64,000 nt of DNA from Argentina anserina (taxonomy: Eukaryota; Streptophyta; Magnoliopsida; Rosales; Rosaceae), in NCBI RefSeq assembly GCF_933775445.1, contig NC_065877.1, positions 31,620,001 to 31,684,000 on the forward strand, read 5' to 3'. The notes under the pieces were generated by a model, which saw only the letters and a program-made list of their open reading frames with translations, was not told where the DNA came from and ran no database searches. Both the position numbers and the translations under genes were made by a program. Shown piece after piece: positions 50,140-63,256 of the stretch (positions are counted from its first letter, which is position 1; each line of letters opens with the position of its first letter).

Positions 50140-51084
50140 TAGAGGCAAAACAGAAAACGAAAGGAAAAACAAAAGTCTAAGTTATAGTGTATCTAGTTTA
50201 CTGTAATTATATATATAAATTATATTTTTTTCATAAAGAAAATTATAAAATCAGAACCACACCAAAACAAGCTTTCACAAAACACATCAAGTGTTAAACC
50301 AATGTCATTCATACTTAAAATTCAATAACCAGTCTACATGTGGGCAAAGCACAAGTTATTCTTTATTTTAACTAAACTATAACACATTTTAATTCACCAA
50401 TATGATCAGTCAATACTTGTAGGCAAAAAGAAAAGATCATATTGTACTTTATGATTTATAACATGTCATATTCAGAACCATATTATTACTTTAAATAGGC
50501 AAAGTTGAAACCATCTATGGATGATACAGTACCTACTTGCAACACATATATGTAATTTTCCAAGTAAGTTTACTTTATAGTTACAAAAGAAACTTTAAAA
50601 ATAGTTTGTTGTATGCAACATGTATCCCAAAAATTTCAATCCAATTCAGTACCTGTGATTGTATTTTCATGTTTTCCCAATTCAATGTTATAAAAGAAAT
50701 TGTCAGAAAATCAATCATGCTTGCTCAAAAGATTTTAACAAACACATAAAATTTTGGGAGAAAAAATTATACATGTATGTCAATTTCTTTCACGAGCGAT
50801 TTATGTGAGTTATCACACATCTAGTACACATAATCACATAATCCATTAAACCATTCATAAACATACAGTCCCAGCAAATATCAAAAGACATTCATATATG
50901 TATGTCATCTTTGAACAATCAAAAATTAAGTTTCATCATGGCACTTTCCAAATCTCAAACCCCCCAGGAGGGCTCTAAGGCTCTTATACATGATTCAATC
51001 TCACAAAAAAGTAAATTTTTTAATTTCAATTGAAAAGACATACCAGGATGCTCCCTTTATACTAGGATGTCATCAGGTAATAAG
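50140..51084. other. AT-rich intergenic DNA
   Basis: No gene, LTR end or primer-binding site could be recognised. Confidence 0.5.
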
Positions 51085-51630
51085 GCTTTGGCATGGGCTC
51101 GGGTTTGTGCCTGGGTTTGGGCTCTTGCCATATATTCTCTTTATTTTATTTCAGTTAAAGCTTTATTAGTTTTGCTTAGATGTGACTTTATGTTGCGAAT
51201 AATATCATATCGTTTTAAGGTAGGAAAAATGGGCATTGCGCTAGTATATGCACCTTGTGTGCCTTATTTGCTCCAAGTAGGTAGTGCTTATTGGTCAAAT
51301 GGGTGCAACCTCCTAGTAGCAGGATGAAACTAAGTGTCGTCGGGTTTCTCCGGCGGCAACATAGTAGGAAAGTTGTTTTATGAGACATTAGGATGTGTAA
51401 TCGAATTGCATATCTATTGATATTTCCATTATGTCACCGTTATAATAAAGTAAATAGAGTCGTCATTACCGTAATACTTTTTGCTAGTTGGTACTTTGTT
51501 GAGTATTTGTTTGTAGGAACTTCTGATATTATTTCAAGTTTTTGTAATAATGGATTTAGACTTTATGTTCCATCTTGTAATAAAGGCTTGATGACAGCCA
51601 CACTAGCCCTTTATTTCAAAAAGAAAAAAA
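51085..51630 (+). mobile_element. Second copy of the retroposon-like repeat
   Basis: Similar to 29707-30225 in opposite orientation, from GGCATGGGCTC to an A-rich tail (AAAAAGAAAAAAAAG). It lacks the GC-rich upstream part seen near 30.3-30.8 kb, as 5'-truncated non-LTR copies do. Confidence 0.55.
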
Positions 51631-53353
51631 AGAGGGATATATAATTTTGTTTCCTATAATTTCACCTTTGAAAGTTTTTATCCAATCACTTGGTTGAGAT
51701 GTATGTTTCACTAAAGTTATATATCATTTTGCGATCATTTTTATAATAATAAACAATTTGTCGTTCACGTGATCACTGAAGATACACTTGTTGACAATTA
51801 TTGTCGGTATTAATTAAGCAAACAGTGCTTATGGAACTCTCATTCACTCTATACCACAAATGTCCTTTTTAGTGTTAATCTTCCAACAACATGATTAAAT
51901 AAAAGAACGATAGAACCGTAAAAAAATAATACAAAAAAAAAGATATCATGGAATTTGAATTTCTAAAAATTAGTGGATTGACATTTTCACAAACCAACTG
52001 CAGTTATAATTCTCCACCATCTTCTTCATGTCTCCAACAACTTCTCAGCCCCTCTACCAAAATAAGAGAGCCACAATATCAATATCAGAGATTCAAATGT
52101 TGCTCCTAAAGACATGAATTGTAGGAAGGCAATCCATTTCTTCGGCTTTCATGTTTTCTTTTCGCTCACACTATGGCCTATGATTAAAATTTGTTAGTTG
52201 TTATATATGTTGCAATACTTGCATAACTAAGATTGAAATTTTGTTAGTTGCTATGTTGATTAACTGAGATATGAAGGGATCAATATAGCATATGATTTTC
52301 TTCCATGGGTTTTGTTTACTTCGCTTATTCCTTCCAAGAGAGAGACAAAAATAAAAGAAATATAAGGAAATTAGAAGCATGAGGGAGTGCTCACAATTCA
52401 CTCCTTGATTTCAACTAAATTTTCCGTAGTGCATCCAGGAGAGAAAGTGATAAGCTTTGTCTTGATTTTTATAGATAGGTTGTGTATTTGTGGAACATAC
52501 TTCTTATATTCCTCTGTGTATATTCTTATATTCATTTTTCTTTATAAACACGAGTGTGTTCTACAAATGTGTCGTAATTATAGGAATTAAAACATATAAC
52601 ACAATGGGATCATGAAACAGAAAAAAACACACACACGTAGAGTCATAGATCGTGTAGGAAGGCTAGACATATTAAACTTGTAACAATTATTATTTTTTAA
52701 AACACAATTTATTATCTTGATCAGAATCAAATGTCACTTTAATAATTTCCGTGTAAGTAAACATGTAGTCCATAAACAGTGTTTTCATAACCAAGTTTAC
52801 ATTCGTCAGCAAAGATGCACTTGTTAACTATTGAAATCTCACCACTCCTGAAACAAAAAACTTAAATTTTCTTTCGGAAAAAGACCTTGTGTTTAATATC
52901 CTTTAACTTCTTTTTAAGTTTCTATATACATTTTTTTGGGTCCAATTTTAAGTTTCTATATAGCTGTGCATGAATGAATGTACAGTTGTACGCAAAAATG
53001 GATGATGGTGAGTGCAGATGAATGGGATGATGGTACAACATAATGATGTGTCATCCATTCCATTCATCCTCGCAACTCCGCAAAGACACCGCTCTCTCTC
53101 TCTCCCGCTCGCTCTCTCTCTCTCTCCTCTTCTCCGAGCTCTCATCTCCACCTTCCCCCTAACTTTTCCAGTCTAGGGTTTCCTTTCACTCCCCAACACT
53201 TTACCATCCGAACCTCTTTTCTCACATCCACCCATCTCTCCCTTAAAAGCTCCTCTCTATTATTTTTAACCTCAATCTCACCTCATTTCTCATCAAATCT
53301 CTCCCTGTCTGAAATCCCACAAGTCCCTTAATTAAGCTCAACTACTTACTTTC
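51631..53353. other. Intergenic DNA and EBS-like gene promoter
   Basis: AT-rich up to about 52950, then a CT-rich tract (53091-53129, CTCTCT repeats) typical of plant core promoters and leaders just upstream of the ATG at 53354. No other gene seen. Confidence 0.5.
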
Positions 53354-56160
53354 ATGGCCAAGACCAAACCTGGCAAGAAGGACCTTGACTCCTACAACAT
53401 CAAGGGCACCAACAAAGCCGTCAGGGGTATCTACAATCTTCATCTCTCTCAATAACCGAGATTCTATTTTCCAAATTTTGAGCTTCTTTAAACACTAAAT
53501 TATGTAACTTGGTTTACTGAATCTTACTCCAACAAACCCTAAATTCAATTCTGTGCTGTATATTGAGCTTGTTTTTCAAATTTCAGTAGGACCCAGATTC
53601 AAAGTTTGAAGCTTTTAGCTAAAAGTCTGTGAAATTTTGAATCTTTGTGTAGTTGGGGATTGCGTGTTGATGAGACCATCGGACACTGATAAGCCTCCAT
53701 ACGTGGCACGGGTGGAGAAGCTTGAAGCCGACCACCGGAACAATGTGAAGGTTCGGGTTCGGTGGTATTACCGGCCCGAGGAGTCGATAGGTGGAAGGAG
53801 ACAGTTCCATGGAGCCAAGGAGCTGTTTTTGTCAGACCATTTTGATGTGCAGAGTGCACACACTATCGAAGGGAAGTGTACAGTCCACTCCTTTAAGAAC
53901 TACACTAAGCTCGAGAATGTGGGAGCTGAAGACTATTTTTGTAGGTTTGAGTATAAGGCTGCCACTGGAGGGTTCACACCGGATCGTGTGGCTGTGTAAG
54001 TAATGTGTTAGTTTTTGGATCTTTAGGTGGTAGGTGGTGTCTTGTGTGTTTGATTGGTAATGAGCGGTAATCTGAAGTTGTGCTATCTGGCGTTTGGTTG
54101 TAGGTATTGTAAATGTGAGATGCCATACAATCCGGACGACCTTATGGTGCAGTGTGAGGGATGCAAGGACTGGTAAATTTAGTTGCACACCCTTTCCTTG
54201 TTTCATACTTGCCATTGTTTAATCCAATGCAGAGTTGCTTGCGTTTTCGTCCGTTAATTAGTGAATTGTGTGGTACTATTTATATCAATGTTATTCTAGA
54301 AGCTGGGCGGTTGAGCCAAATAGAAAGTGGAACCCTGACTTCTAGTGCCCGTATGATTCCATTTGTAGAAGGTTATGATTGTTAAATGCCGTTGCTATCT
54401 ATTTTTGCCCAATGGGTTAGCATGTTCGTCAAATTTTCATTTGCTTGGTGGCAAACCGCTGAAGAGTTTCAGATTATGTTAGAGGAGTTATTAAAGCATC
54501 AAGCATGTGGAATATGGCAAGATGAGTGTTCATACAAATCAAATCTACAGGTCTTATTTATCATGTCTCTGCTTCAGAACATATGCTTTGGTTCAAATTC
54601 AGCAGCCGTCAGCACTTGAAGTTATTTCTCTTGTTTCGGATATAAACTGAGATTTTAATGTGAGTTGGGGTTCATCTGATTTCCATTTTTAGCCATTTCC
54701 AATAATCAGACTGGCCTCTCTCCCCTTCCAGTGTGCTGACAAAGCAAAGTTAAATATCAATCCTTGTGCTTTACAAATCCAAATGTCTTCTTTTGCTTCA
54801 TGAAGTTCAATAATTGCTGGATAGGTGTTGAAGAATTTGATATAAGGCAAGGTATTAGATATCAACCATAACAGAAATTTGAATTGTTTTTGTAACGGAA
54901 ACTTGAATTGTTTTTTCTTGAACTGTTTTTTAATCATTTTCAATAGTAGATAATTGTAAATGGAAGTATTGATGAGATATCAATGTTGAGAATGTTAGAT
55001 TGCTAGTTTGAGCAAAATGTATTTATCAACTTCCAGAAAAGTGTTACAGCTATTGGTGTTCTGTATTATATATCAGAGATATATCGAGAGTACTTTCAGT
55101 TTTCAATAGCTGCTGCAAGCTATGTTTGGATAAATGATGTTGTATGTTCGCACAGTTGAATAAGAAAGAAAAAAAGAGAAAATATTTTTGAACGTAAACC
55201 CCTGGTGCATGGTACCTCAGCTAGCAAGATGTTTCAAAGCTGACCTTCAACAAATTTCCTGTGATATTATTTAAAGTTTGAACACATCACGATGAGGTAC
55301 TGTGATGTCACAAATGCAACCTCTTAAATGTGCATGTCGAAAATTGCAATTGTGTGTTGGGTTAGCTGTTATGTTTCTTTTTTGTGTTGAGCCTTAATGG
55401 TGTTACTTTTATGATTTCCATCATGCTTGAGCATATAGAATCATATTTTGGTTGATTGTATTTGAATAACTCTACATACACAATGCGGAGTTTCCCTTTT
55501 AACACGGACATCTAAGATCCTCAAGCCAGCCGGTGTACCTTTTATTTGCGTTGGTGCTTTTCCCTTGGAACCTTAACGATTTTAGTATATGTGGGTGCTT
55601 TGTATTGAAAATGGACTTTGTATTGGTGATAATAATGGACATACTTGGACAACATCTTTTGCAGGTTTCATCCCTCTTGTATGGGTATGTCCATTGAAGA
55701 TGCCAAAAAGTTGGAGCACTTTCTCTGTTCTGACTGTTCATCTGATGATGATGCCAAAAGATCCATGAATGCATTCCCAATGTCACCCTCTATTGAGACC
55801 AAGGTGAGATTTATGTTTGCATGTGTTTCGTATCAATGGGTATTGAATGCAACCCCAGTTTTCCGTCACTGAGACATGGTGGGAATCTGCTTATTTTTGG
55901 ATCTACTGTAACCTTTACCCAATCATTGGATTTCAGTTTAAGTAATGCTTTTAAAACTATTGTTTTGAAGGCTTAACCGAGAAATTAATTACTATGTGCA
56001 ACTTTTTAAGTTTTCTTTTATAGTTTTTCCAGTTGCTTCTGATATAATATTGTGTTGTATACATCAATATCCTGCTATTCCTTTCCTTTCTTAACTTGGT
56101 GCAAATGATGGTATTTTGTATTCAACTTTGTAGGTGGAGCCAAAGCGCCGAAAGAGGTGA
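53354..56160 (+). CDS. EBS: BAH-PHD chromatin reader, EBS-like
   Basis: Nuclear histone-methylation reader; Arabidopsis EBS and SHL bind H3K27me3 through BAH and H3K4me2/3 through PHD and repress flowering-time genes. Five exons join in phase: 53354-53426, 53653-53995, 54104-54172, 55665-55803, 56134-56160, giving 216 residues. BAH covers about 25-139 ([37 protein letters not shown]) and the C4HC3 PHD about 140-190 ([23 protein letters not shown]). The protein ends in a basic VEPKRRKR. The start [11 protein letters not shown] resembles EBS rather than SHL. Intron 3 is 1.5 kb and has no recognised insert. Confidence 0.92.
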
Positions 56161-57920
56161 CCTTGTGATCGGGACGCTTTGCGAGGAGGTATTCAACTTC
56201 TTTGGCATTACCTCCAGTGTTGTGTATTGTGGAATGTATAGTGCAGGGAAGATACTGTGCTTGCACAATCCAGAGGCTTTTTTTAGATTATCCATGTTTG
56301 TATGAGTGTGTTTGACCTAGGCAATGACTTAGTGATCTGTGTTGTCCTTGCATAAAATTTAATTAAAATCATATTCAATCAGGAACACATCAGAGCATGT
56401 CAAACCAAACACTAAGGGGGAACCTCCTTGTAATTGTTGTGATACTTTTATTGCTGGCATTCTAGTATGCATGCGATGATGACTGTTGTAGGTTTTTCAT
56501 TTCCTTTTAAAAAAAAAATTCATTGGTTGCATATGTTTCATTCTTTCCCTTATGGGAGGGTGGGGGGTTCTTCTGTCAGCCCTTGATAGTGCTGCATCTT
56601 TGGAATTGGTTTGGATTGTGATTCCAAAGGCACAGGGATGCTGTGCAGGAGCGACTGGAATAAGTGAATAACCCATTTGGTTTGGTGTCTGCTTCTATTT
56701 ATCTGTAAAGCATATCAATTACCATTGAGCTGATCTTAGGGAATGGTCAAACTGGTTCTGTTCTATCAGCCTGCTTTTCTTCCAATTATTGAGCATTCAG
56801 CATTCACAACTGGTGTTGTACACTATTTCTGCATGCACGACTGAAATTTTGAAGTCACTTATTGGTTAAACCTATGAAATACATGTTTTTTTTAGCTTCT
56901 GTTTGTTTTGTGGCTTTATAAGCTGAGATTGGACCAGGAAAAGAGAATTCTGAGGACCCGAGGGCTACTAACCCAATAGAGGACAGATGATATGTTAAGG
57001 TGGGCATCTTATGCTATTGATGGTTTCTGTCCCAAGTTGACTGAATCCACCAAATGTTATTGTATAAAGCTGAAAAGGAACTACTACATAAACAATTGCC
57101 TAGAAGCCTAAAGAGCATTGTTGAGAGTTTGAAACAGAAAGTAGTAGAAAAAGTAAGGTAGTAAATCCATTTCATGTGCCACAAATTTGATGAAATTGGC
57201 TTAGAATCTGAGGCATATAACCTTCCATTCGTGCAGTCCTAATGGCTAATGCACGTTTGCACTTTGCGGATTCCCTCACAAATAAAGCCATTCACCTCTA
57301 CATGTTACAAGTTAAATTCCATTATTGGCTGTATTCGCTTAACCTCCCGAGTTTCTTATCTGAGAATTCAATTCCATTGGTGATCAAGAATCATAGTCAC
57401 CCAGCTTGGATTCTACGTCAATAGTTGCTATCAAAATCCATCATGACATATGATCTTGCCTCATTAGAGGAGCATTGCAGCAAACCCCATAAATGATCTT
57501 CTAGTCATCTATAGTTCTATACCCGAGAACATGGTCTACCACCATTTGAATTTAGTCTCAATGATTGATTCTCAACAAAGGTCGCCCCTTCTTCAATTCT
57601 TAATATCAATTTGACAATTTGAACCAGATAACACAGGAAAAATTACCTTTCACCAATAGATAAAGGGAGTTAGTCGAATCTCAAACAACTCCATTGTCAA
57701 CAATTCATTGAATTTACAACATACACCCATTAGGAATCCAACACATTTGATACAACTTTTTTTTTTACCTAATTGTTCTTATTTCTTGTTATAGAAAACA
57801 AAAATCAAAATATAAAATAGACATTAAACAGTTTAGACAGCAACACAATGAGTCAGTCTGTTCCTGTTTTGCCTGCTTTCGTTAACAAACATTTCCTGTT
57901 TTATCTAAACAAAAACAATT
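56161..57920. other. Intergenic DNA
   Basis: No supported gene between the EBS-like stop and the PP2A leader. The short frame at 57242-57424 has no recognisable domain. CT-rich DNA at about 57940-57975 marks the next leader, and a GTAAGT donor at 58098 suggests an untranslated first exon and leader intron carrying an 11-base C run. Confidence 0.45.
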
Positions 57921-58327
57921 TCATTCTCTCTGTTTCAGCTTTCCTTTCTCCCTCCCTCCCTCTCTGTTTCTCCTTCCAATTAAGACTTAATTAGGGTTTA
58001 AAGCTCTATCTTTATCCATTGAAGACCCCCCAGGTTCCAGACTTTTCAATTCTCCCTTGCTTGCTTTCTCGGATCCCAATTTCGCTCTCAAGTCAATGTA
58101 AGTCAATTCCCCCCCCCCCATCTCTTTGAATTCTTCAAAATCCAATCTTTAGTTATTCACTGTTCATAAATTTGAATTCCCAGCTGAGAATTATGAGGGT
58201 TTTGTGCTCAGAATCGTCTAGGGTGCGTTCCTCTTATTGGGTTGTTACTAGAGTATGAAAATGCCAATGATTTGAGCTCAGTTTGGAGACTTGATTAGTG
58301 CTTTCTAGAGTCGAGGTTTTCGTAGAT

Positions 58328-61300
58328 ATGATCAAGCAAATTCTGGGGAGAATACCTCGAAAACCCTCGAAATCGTCCCAAAATGATGCTTATAATGATG
58401 GAGGGGTTAATGGGATTGGACCCAATTCCACTCACAGCTCAAAGTCTTCGAATTCGGGTTCGGGGAATTCAAGAACCGGCAATGGGATTGTTGCTCCACA
58501 GTCTAGTAAATCACACCAATCCAGGAAACCTGGACAACTTGGGCCATTGTTGTTTTCAGGTGCCTATGAGGCCCTGCCGAGTTTCAGGGATGTTCCAGCT
58601 GCAGAGAAGCAGGGTCTTTTCATCAAGAAGTTGAACATGTGTTGTGTGGTGTTTGATTTTAATGATCCGTCGAAGAATGTAAAGGAGAAGGATGTGAAGA
58701 GGCAGACTTTGCTTGAGCTTGTGGATTACATTTCATCTGTGAGTTCGAAGTTCAATGAGGTGACAGTGCAGGAGATTACTAAGATGGTGGCCACCAATTT
58801 GTTTCGGACTTTTCCATCTCCAAGTCAGGAGAAGAAGGCTCTTGAGAGTTATGACCAGGACGAGGAGGACCAGATGTTGGAACCTGCTTGGTCTCATCTT
58901 CAGGTTGTGTATGAGTTTCTGTTGAGGTTTGTGGCTTCTCCGGAGACAGATGCCAAGCTAGCTAAAAGATACATTGACCAGGCATTTGTTTTGAAGTTGC
59001 TTGATTTGTTTGACTCGGAGGATCAAAGAGAGAGGGAGTACTTGAAAACGATCCTCCACCGGGTTTATGGGAAATTCATGGTGCATCGGCCGTTCATTAG
59101 GAAAGCCATCAACAATATCTTCTTTTGGTTCATATTTGAGACTCAGAAGCACAATGGGATTGCAGAAATGCTTGAAATTTTAGGCAGTATAATCAATGGT
59201 TTTGCTTTGCCTTTAAAGGAAGAGCACAAGCTGTTCCTTGTCCGTGCGTTGATTCCTCTTCACAAGCCTAAATGTGTATCCATGTATCATCAGCAACTTT
59301 CCTATTGCATTACTCAGTTCGTGGAGAAAGATGCCAAGCTGTCTGATACCGTGATTAGAGGACTGTTGAAGTATTGGCCCATAACCAATAGTTCGAAAGA
59401 AGTAATGTTCCTTGGTGAATTGGAAGAAGTTCTGGAAGCTACCCAGCCATCAGAATTTCAGCGGTGTATGGTCCCTCTTTTCCGTCAAATTGGTCACTGC
59501 CTCAGCAGCTCACATTTTCAGGTACTATTCTAAGTATGATCTATATCTTTTACTCGTTTTGTTGTACGTACCTTGTTTAACCTGTGTATGCACATTGACA
59601 CAATGTTTGCTTCGTTAAATCATATTCCATTAGTATTTATCCAGTGGAATATGCTTCATCATGCTATGATTTAAATTTTTAACTGAATTGTTGCCTTTGC
59701 AACTTATAATGAGTAAGATGTGTTAGAGCTGGAGGCTTATGATGTTGGGTTGGGACTTTTCTCTTGAACAAACCTGTGTTATTGTTTCTTTCTTATGCAA
59801 TCCAGTTTACCTGCAGTCATTTTCATGATGGTTGCTGGGATTGATTATGTAACTTTACCAGTCTTTGAAAATGAAAATTGAGTTTCTGGATAGATGTGAA
59901 AGAAATTCTATAGCAACAATCTGACTACAAACACAAATGTTCAGTACATTTATTTGGCGTTAGAAGCCATCTCTCTGATCCACCACTTCATGTGTAGTTC
60001 ATTGATACAGCAAACCATTGACTTCTAAAGCTTGAGCCTTGAGGTTCAGTAATCAGTACTATGCTAGGAGCCCAGTAGTTATCCCCCCTTAGCTCGACTC
60101 TACATCTTGAATAGGTAGCTGGATGGTGTCTTGCACACACGTAACATCCCACATTTGGGAATATTAGAAAGCATCACCGTTCCATTTCTAACCAGGAGAG
60201 TCACTACTTTATGGCAGATTCATCTGCACTACATAGTTGACTTGACAATCAAAATTGATTCCCTTGTTCAGCGCGGGGGGGGGGGGGGGGGGGGGGGGGC
60301 TGTTGCTTTACATTAGTAATTGACTAATTGAGTATGGAACCCGGGTGTGTCAACGTACAAGTTGCCCCAACTAGGAAGGGTTGTCAATGTTGTTCCTCGG
60401 TTGGTTTGGGTGCGAAGACCAATAGTTTTCTCTAACAAGTGTCATTTGGAAAAAGAATTTAAAATATTAGTGTTCTGTGACTTTCTAAAGTTTAAACCTT
60501 ATGCTCCCTGGCGCAAAGCTGCTCTGGAGCAGATTCTTCTCAAAGAGTATCCGGAGGTGTGCGAAGGTAGGCTCAAGCTAAGCTGTTGGCATTTACATTA
60601 TACTGATTATAGAATAGTCTGGGACTGAGATTGGCAAAGTATATATCAAGGGGATTTGGGGCCTGCAAAAATCTATGTGAGGATGGTAGCAATTTAGAAA
60701 TCACTCAAAGTTGGGAATTATAGGTGTCACCAGTTGCTAAGCTTTCTGGTGTATAATCAATGAGGCAGAAAATGAGCATTTCAATCTTCACAGGTAGTGG
60801 GGATATGTGGATTCAATGTTCCACACAACGCATTGTCTGTTTAAACACCTCACTCAATTGGTACTTCACTTGATGGTTTAGAAAACTGGACACCTGCGGT
60901 TTTAATGTGCATGATTGAGTTAATGTGCATTGTTTTAATTAGTGAAATGTTGTCTCTCAATTCATTTTCTGCTGACAGGTAGCTGAACGTGCATTGTTTT
61001 TGTGGAATAACGATCACATAAGAACTTTGATCACACAGAATCGCCAAGTAATTCTGCCAATAATCTTTCCTGCTACAGAGGAAAACGCTCGGAGTCACTG
61101 GAATCAAGCTGTTCGGAGTTTGACATTGAATGTGAGAAAAATATTCTCAGATATTGATCAAGAACTCTTTGATGAGTGCTTGGCCACATTCCAAGAAGAC
61201 AAAACTAAAGAGAAGGAAACCCAGGAAAAACGTGAATCAACCTGGAAGCGCTTGGAAGCTGTCGCTTCCTCCAAGTCTTTGAACAGCGGGGCTGTGCTTG

Positions 61301-61359
61301 TCTCAAGGTTTGCTTCTAATGCCATTTCTACAAAGCCAAAAACCCCAGGCCACTTCTAG
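58328..61359 (+). CDS. PP2A regulatory subunit B' (B56 family)
   Basis: Regulatory subunit giving protein phosphatase 2A its substrate and location. Two exons join in phase, 58328-59521 and 60979-61359, giving 524 residues. A Ser/Asn/Gly-rich N-terminal tail (about 1-70) precedes the B56 HEAT-like core (about 75-480): [70 protein letters not shown]. The C-terminal tail is basic and Ser-rich. The [15 protein letters not shown] start is typical of plant B' subunits; an in-frame ATG ten codons upstream (58298) is less likely. The isoform (eta/theta-like) is not certain. The 1.46-kb intron contains a 25-base G run and a short open frame. Confidence 0.93.
60275..60299 (+). repeat. G25 homopolymer in the PP2A B' intron
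   Basis: Twenty-five consecutive G. It could form G-quadruplex-type structures or be a length artefact of sequencing or gap closing. Confidence 0.8.
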
Positions 61360-61886
61360 TAGTTGATATCCCTGCAAAGTGTGTCTTCTTACCTAAATGA
61401 AAGTGGGTGGGACTCAGCCTCACTGGCTTGTTGTAAGTTGTAACTGTAGTTTCGTTCTGATAAGGGATAACTGTGAAGGTAGGAGGCTCTTGCCGATATT
61501 GAAACAGCCTTCTATCAGCCATTCAGTTTCTTTCGTACTCTTCAGCCATGGAGGTTTGTGTGTATCATAAGAGATTGGTTATAGAGATAAGTGGTGGTTT
61601 GAATTCCCACCATATAGTATTTATTGTACGATGGTGCAGAATATATCTCATTTTCTCATTCTGTTTCCATTCAAGCAGCAATCTTTTCTTTGAAATTCAT
61701 TGTTATATCAATTCCAGTGTTTGATTGCAAGCATCCATCCATATCAATCATATATCATTTTAAACAGTTCAATGAAGAAATGGTTCTAAATTTGAATCTG
61801 TGTTCTGGAAAAGACATTCACTCTGGCAAAACCATTAAAAGCAGGCAAGATATATATATCATCTCTAATAATGTAATACAATTCCT

Positions 61887-62324
61887 TTAATCATCACCAT
61901 ATGCTCTGAAGCTGTAACGCTCTTGGTATGGACCATTGAACCACAGGTCAGCTTCAAACCACTTGGGGTATCGAACAAGATCTCCAGCCACAAATCGCAT
62001 GAACTGCTTGCTTCCTTCCGGCACCACTCTTACCTCTCCTTCCTCGATGTAAACCAACTGATCCACCTGCCAATCCCATGGCAACTTGCACTTGCCGGTC
62101 TTCCACATTGACCACTTTGAAACTCCAAGCTCTGCTACTCGTTCAGGCGACACTTTGCGTTCCACTCTCACTTCATACAGTTCCTCCAGACTTTTCTCCA
62201 CGCGCATTGCCTTCACCACTAGACCACTGCGTTTCCCATTAGTACTACTCCATTTGCTCATATCTCTACTGCTTCTGTTTACAGAGAATGCGCCCAAGGT
62301 TGGGGCCATAATCACACTCGCCAT
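61887..62324 (-). CDS. RmlC-like cupin (DUF861/cupin_3), probably plastid-targeted
   Basis: Single coding exon of 145 residues, starting MASVIMAPTLGAFSVNRSS. The first 40 or so are Ser/Arg-rich and acid-poor, a chloroplast transit pattern; VVKAM may be near the cleavage site. The small cupin barrel follows (about 45-145): WDWQVDQLVYIEEGEVRVVPEG, FVAGDLVRYPKWFEADL, and ends YGDD. The first cupin motif lacks the metal-binding histidines, so enzymatic activity is doubtful. The biochemical role of these plant proteins is unknown to me. A 5' untranslated exon and a 527-bp leader intron (62335-62861) precede the ATG. It converges with the PP2A gene (528 bp stop to stop). Confidence 0.88.
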   Translation of the reverse strand: MASVIMAPTLGAFSVNRSSRDMSKWSSTNGKRSGLVVKAMRVEKSLEELYEVRVERKVSPERVAELGVSKWSMWKTGKCKLPWDWQVDQLVYIEEGEVRVVPEGSKQFMRFVAGDLVRYPKWFEADLWFNGPYQERYSFRAYGDD

Positions 62325-62861
62325 GTTTGGTTATCTATACAAATCAAATACAATGAGACATTGCATAATTGATCACAGCTATCATCACAAACCTATGAAC
62401 TATTGAGTTATCCATATACAAACACCGTACAAATAAATCAACTTCCCATTCTTCTTTATGATGCAAGGTGGTTCAATTGCAGTGTCTACTTTCTATTGCT
62501 TGCTGAGCTGCACTAGTATGAAACAAACATATATCCAGAATTCTAGCAACTCAAGAATATTAAATATCTGAACCAATCCCCTAAAAGCCTAAACTCCAGA
62601 TTTCAAACAGCTTATATCTTCATATGTTAGAATGATTTTCTCCCGAATCCCTATTATGTGATGCATTAGGTCAAAGATGTTAACTTTCCTGGAATTTCAT
62701 ACAAGATCTGTACAGATATATCTCAATCCCAAGATTTTTCATTTCCAATCCATAACTCCAAATCAACAAAGGAAGAGATACCCAGAAACCAAATAATCAA
62801 ATAGGGAATGTAAAAACAAAAGTCGATTAGTAAATGAAGGAAAGAAGTTTTGGTGTGTTAC

Positions 62862-62940
62862 CTGCTGAATAAAGTCTTCACCTTTGAATTCAGAACAGAA
62901 GAGTGAGACTGAGCAGCAGCAGTAGCATCAGCTCTTAAAC
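62862..62940 (-). other. 5' untranslated exon of the cupin gene
   Basis: On the minus strand the exon ends AGCAG|GTAACAC (donor GT at 62861-62860). The acceptor TTTGTATAG|ATAACC at 62335 joins it to the leader directly before the cupin ATG. The upstream limit is approximate. Confidence 0.5.
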
Positions 62941-63256
62941 CCCAAAACCAAAGGCAGAGGTTTATCCAGACAACAAGTTACAAGGAGATTAAAGTCACCC
63001 GACTGTGACCTGTCTTTCCTCACCCATATGCTTCAATCTACTTTGTACAGGAAACCGGCTCTGTCGGTCACCTTTCAGTTTTCTTTCTGACAATTAAGTC
63101 AGTTTTGGTCGTTATTAGTTAACGTGTCTAATTTAGGGACGGATAGATTTTGTTTAAATGAGAAGCTGAGAAACAATGTAAGAAAATGTAAGACTTAAAG
63201 TGGAGTTGTGAAATGGGTCAGTACAGGAATCAGTTTTACACATAGTTTCAGAAGTC
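62941..63256. promoter_or_regulatory. Compact divergent promoter between the cupin and FAD oxidoreductase genes
   Basis: About 315 bp separates the leader exon of the minus-strand cupin from the ATG of the plus-strand FAD gene. Both probable products are organelle proteins. No clear TATA box on either side. Confidence 0.45.

Noticed and set aside
53091..53151. CT-rich tract with an Arg/Glu-rich minus-strand frame
   Set aside because: Simple-sequence promoter DNA of the EBS-like gene; the frame is a repeat artefact.
57242..57424. 60-codon frame between the EBS-like and PP2A genes
   Set aside because: Length expected by chance, no domain, and no splice partners recognised.
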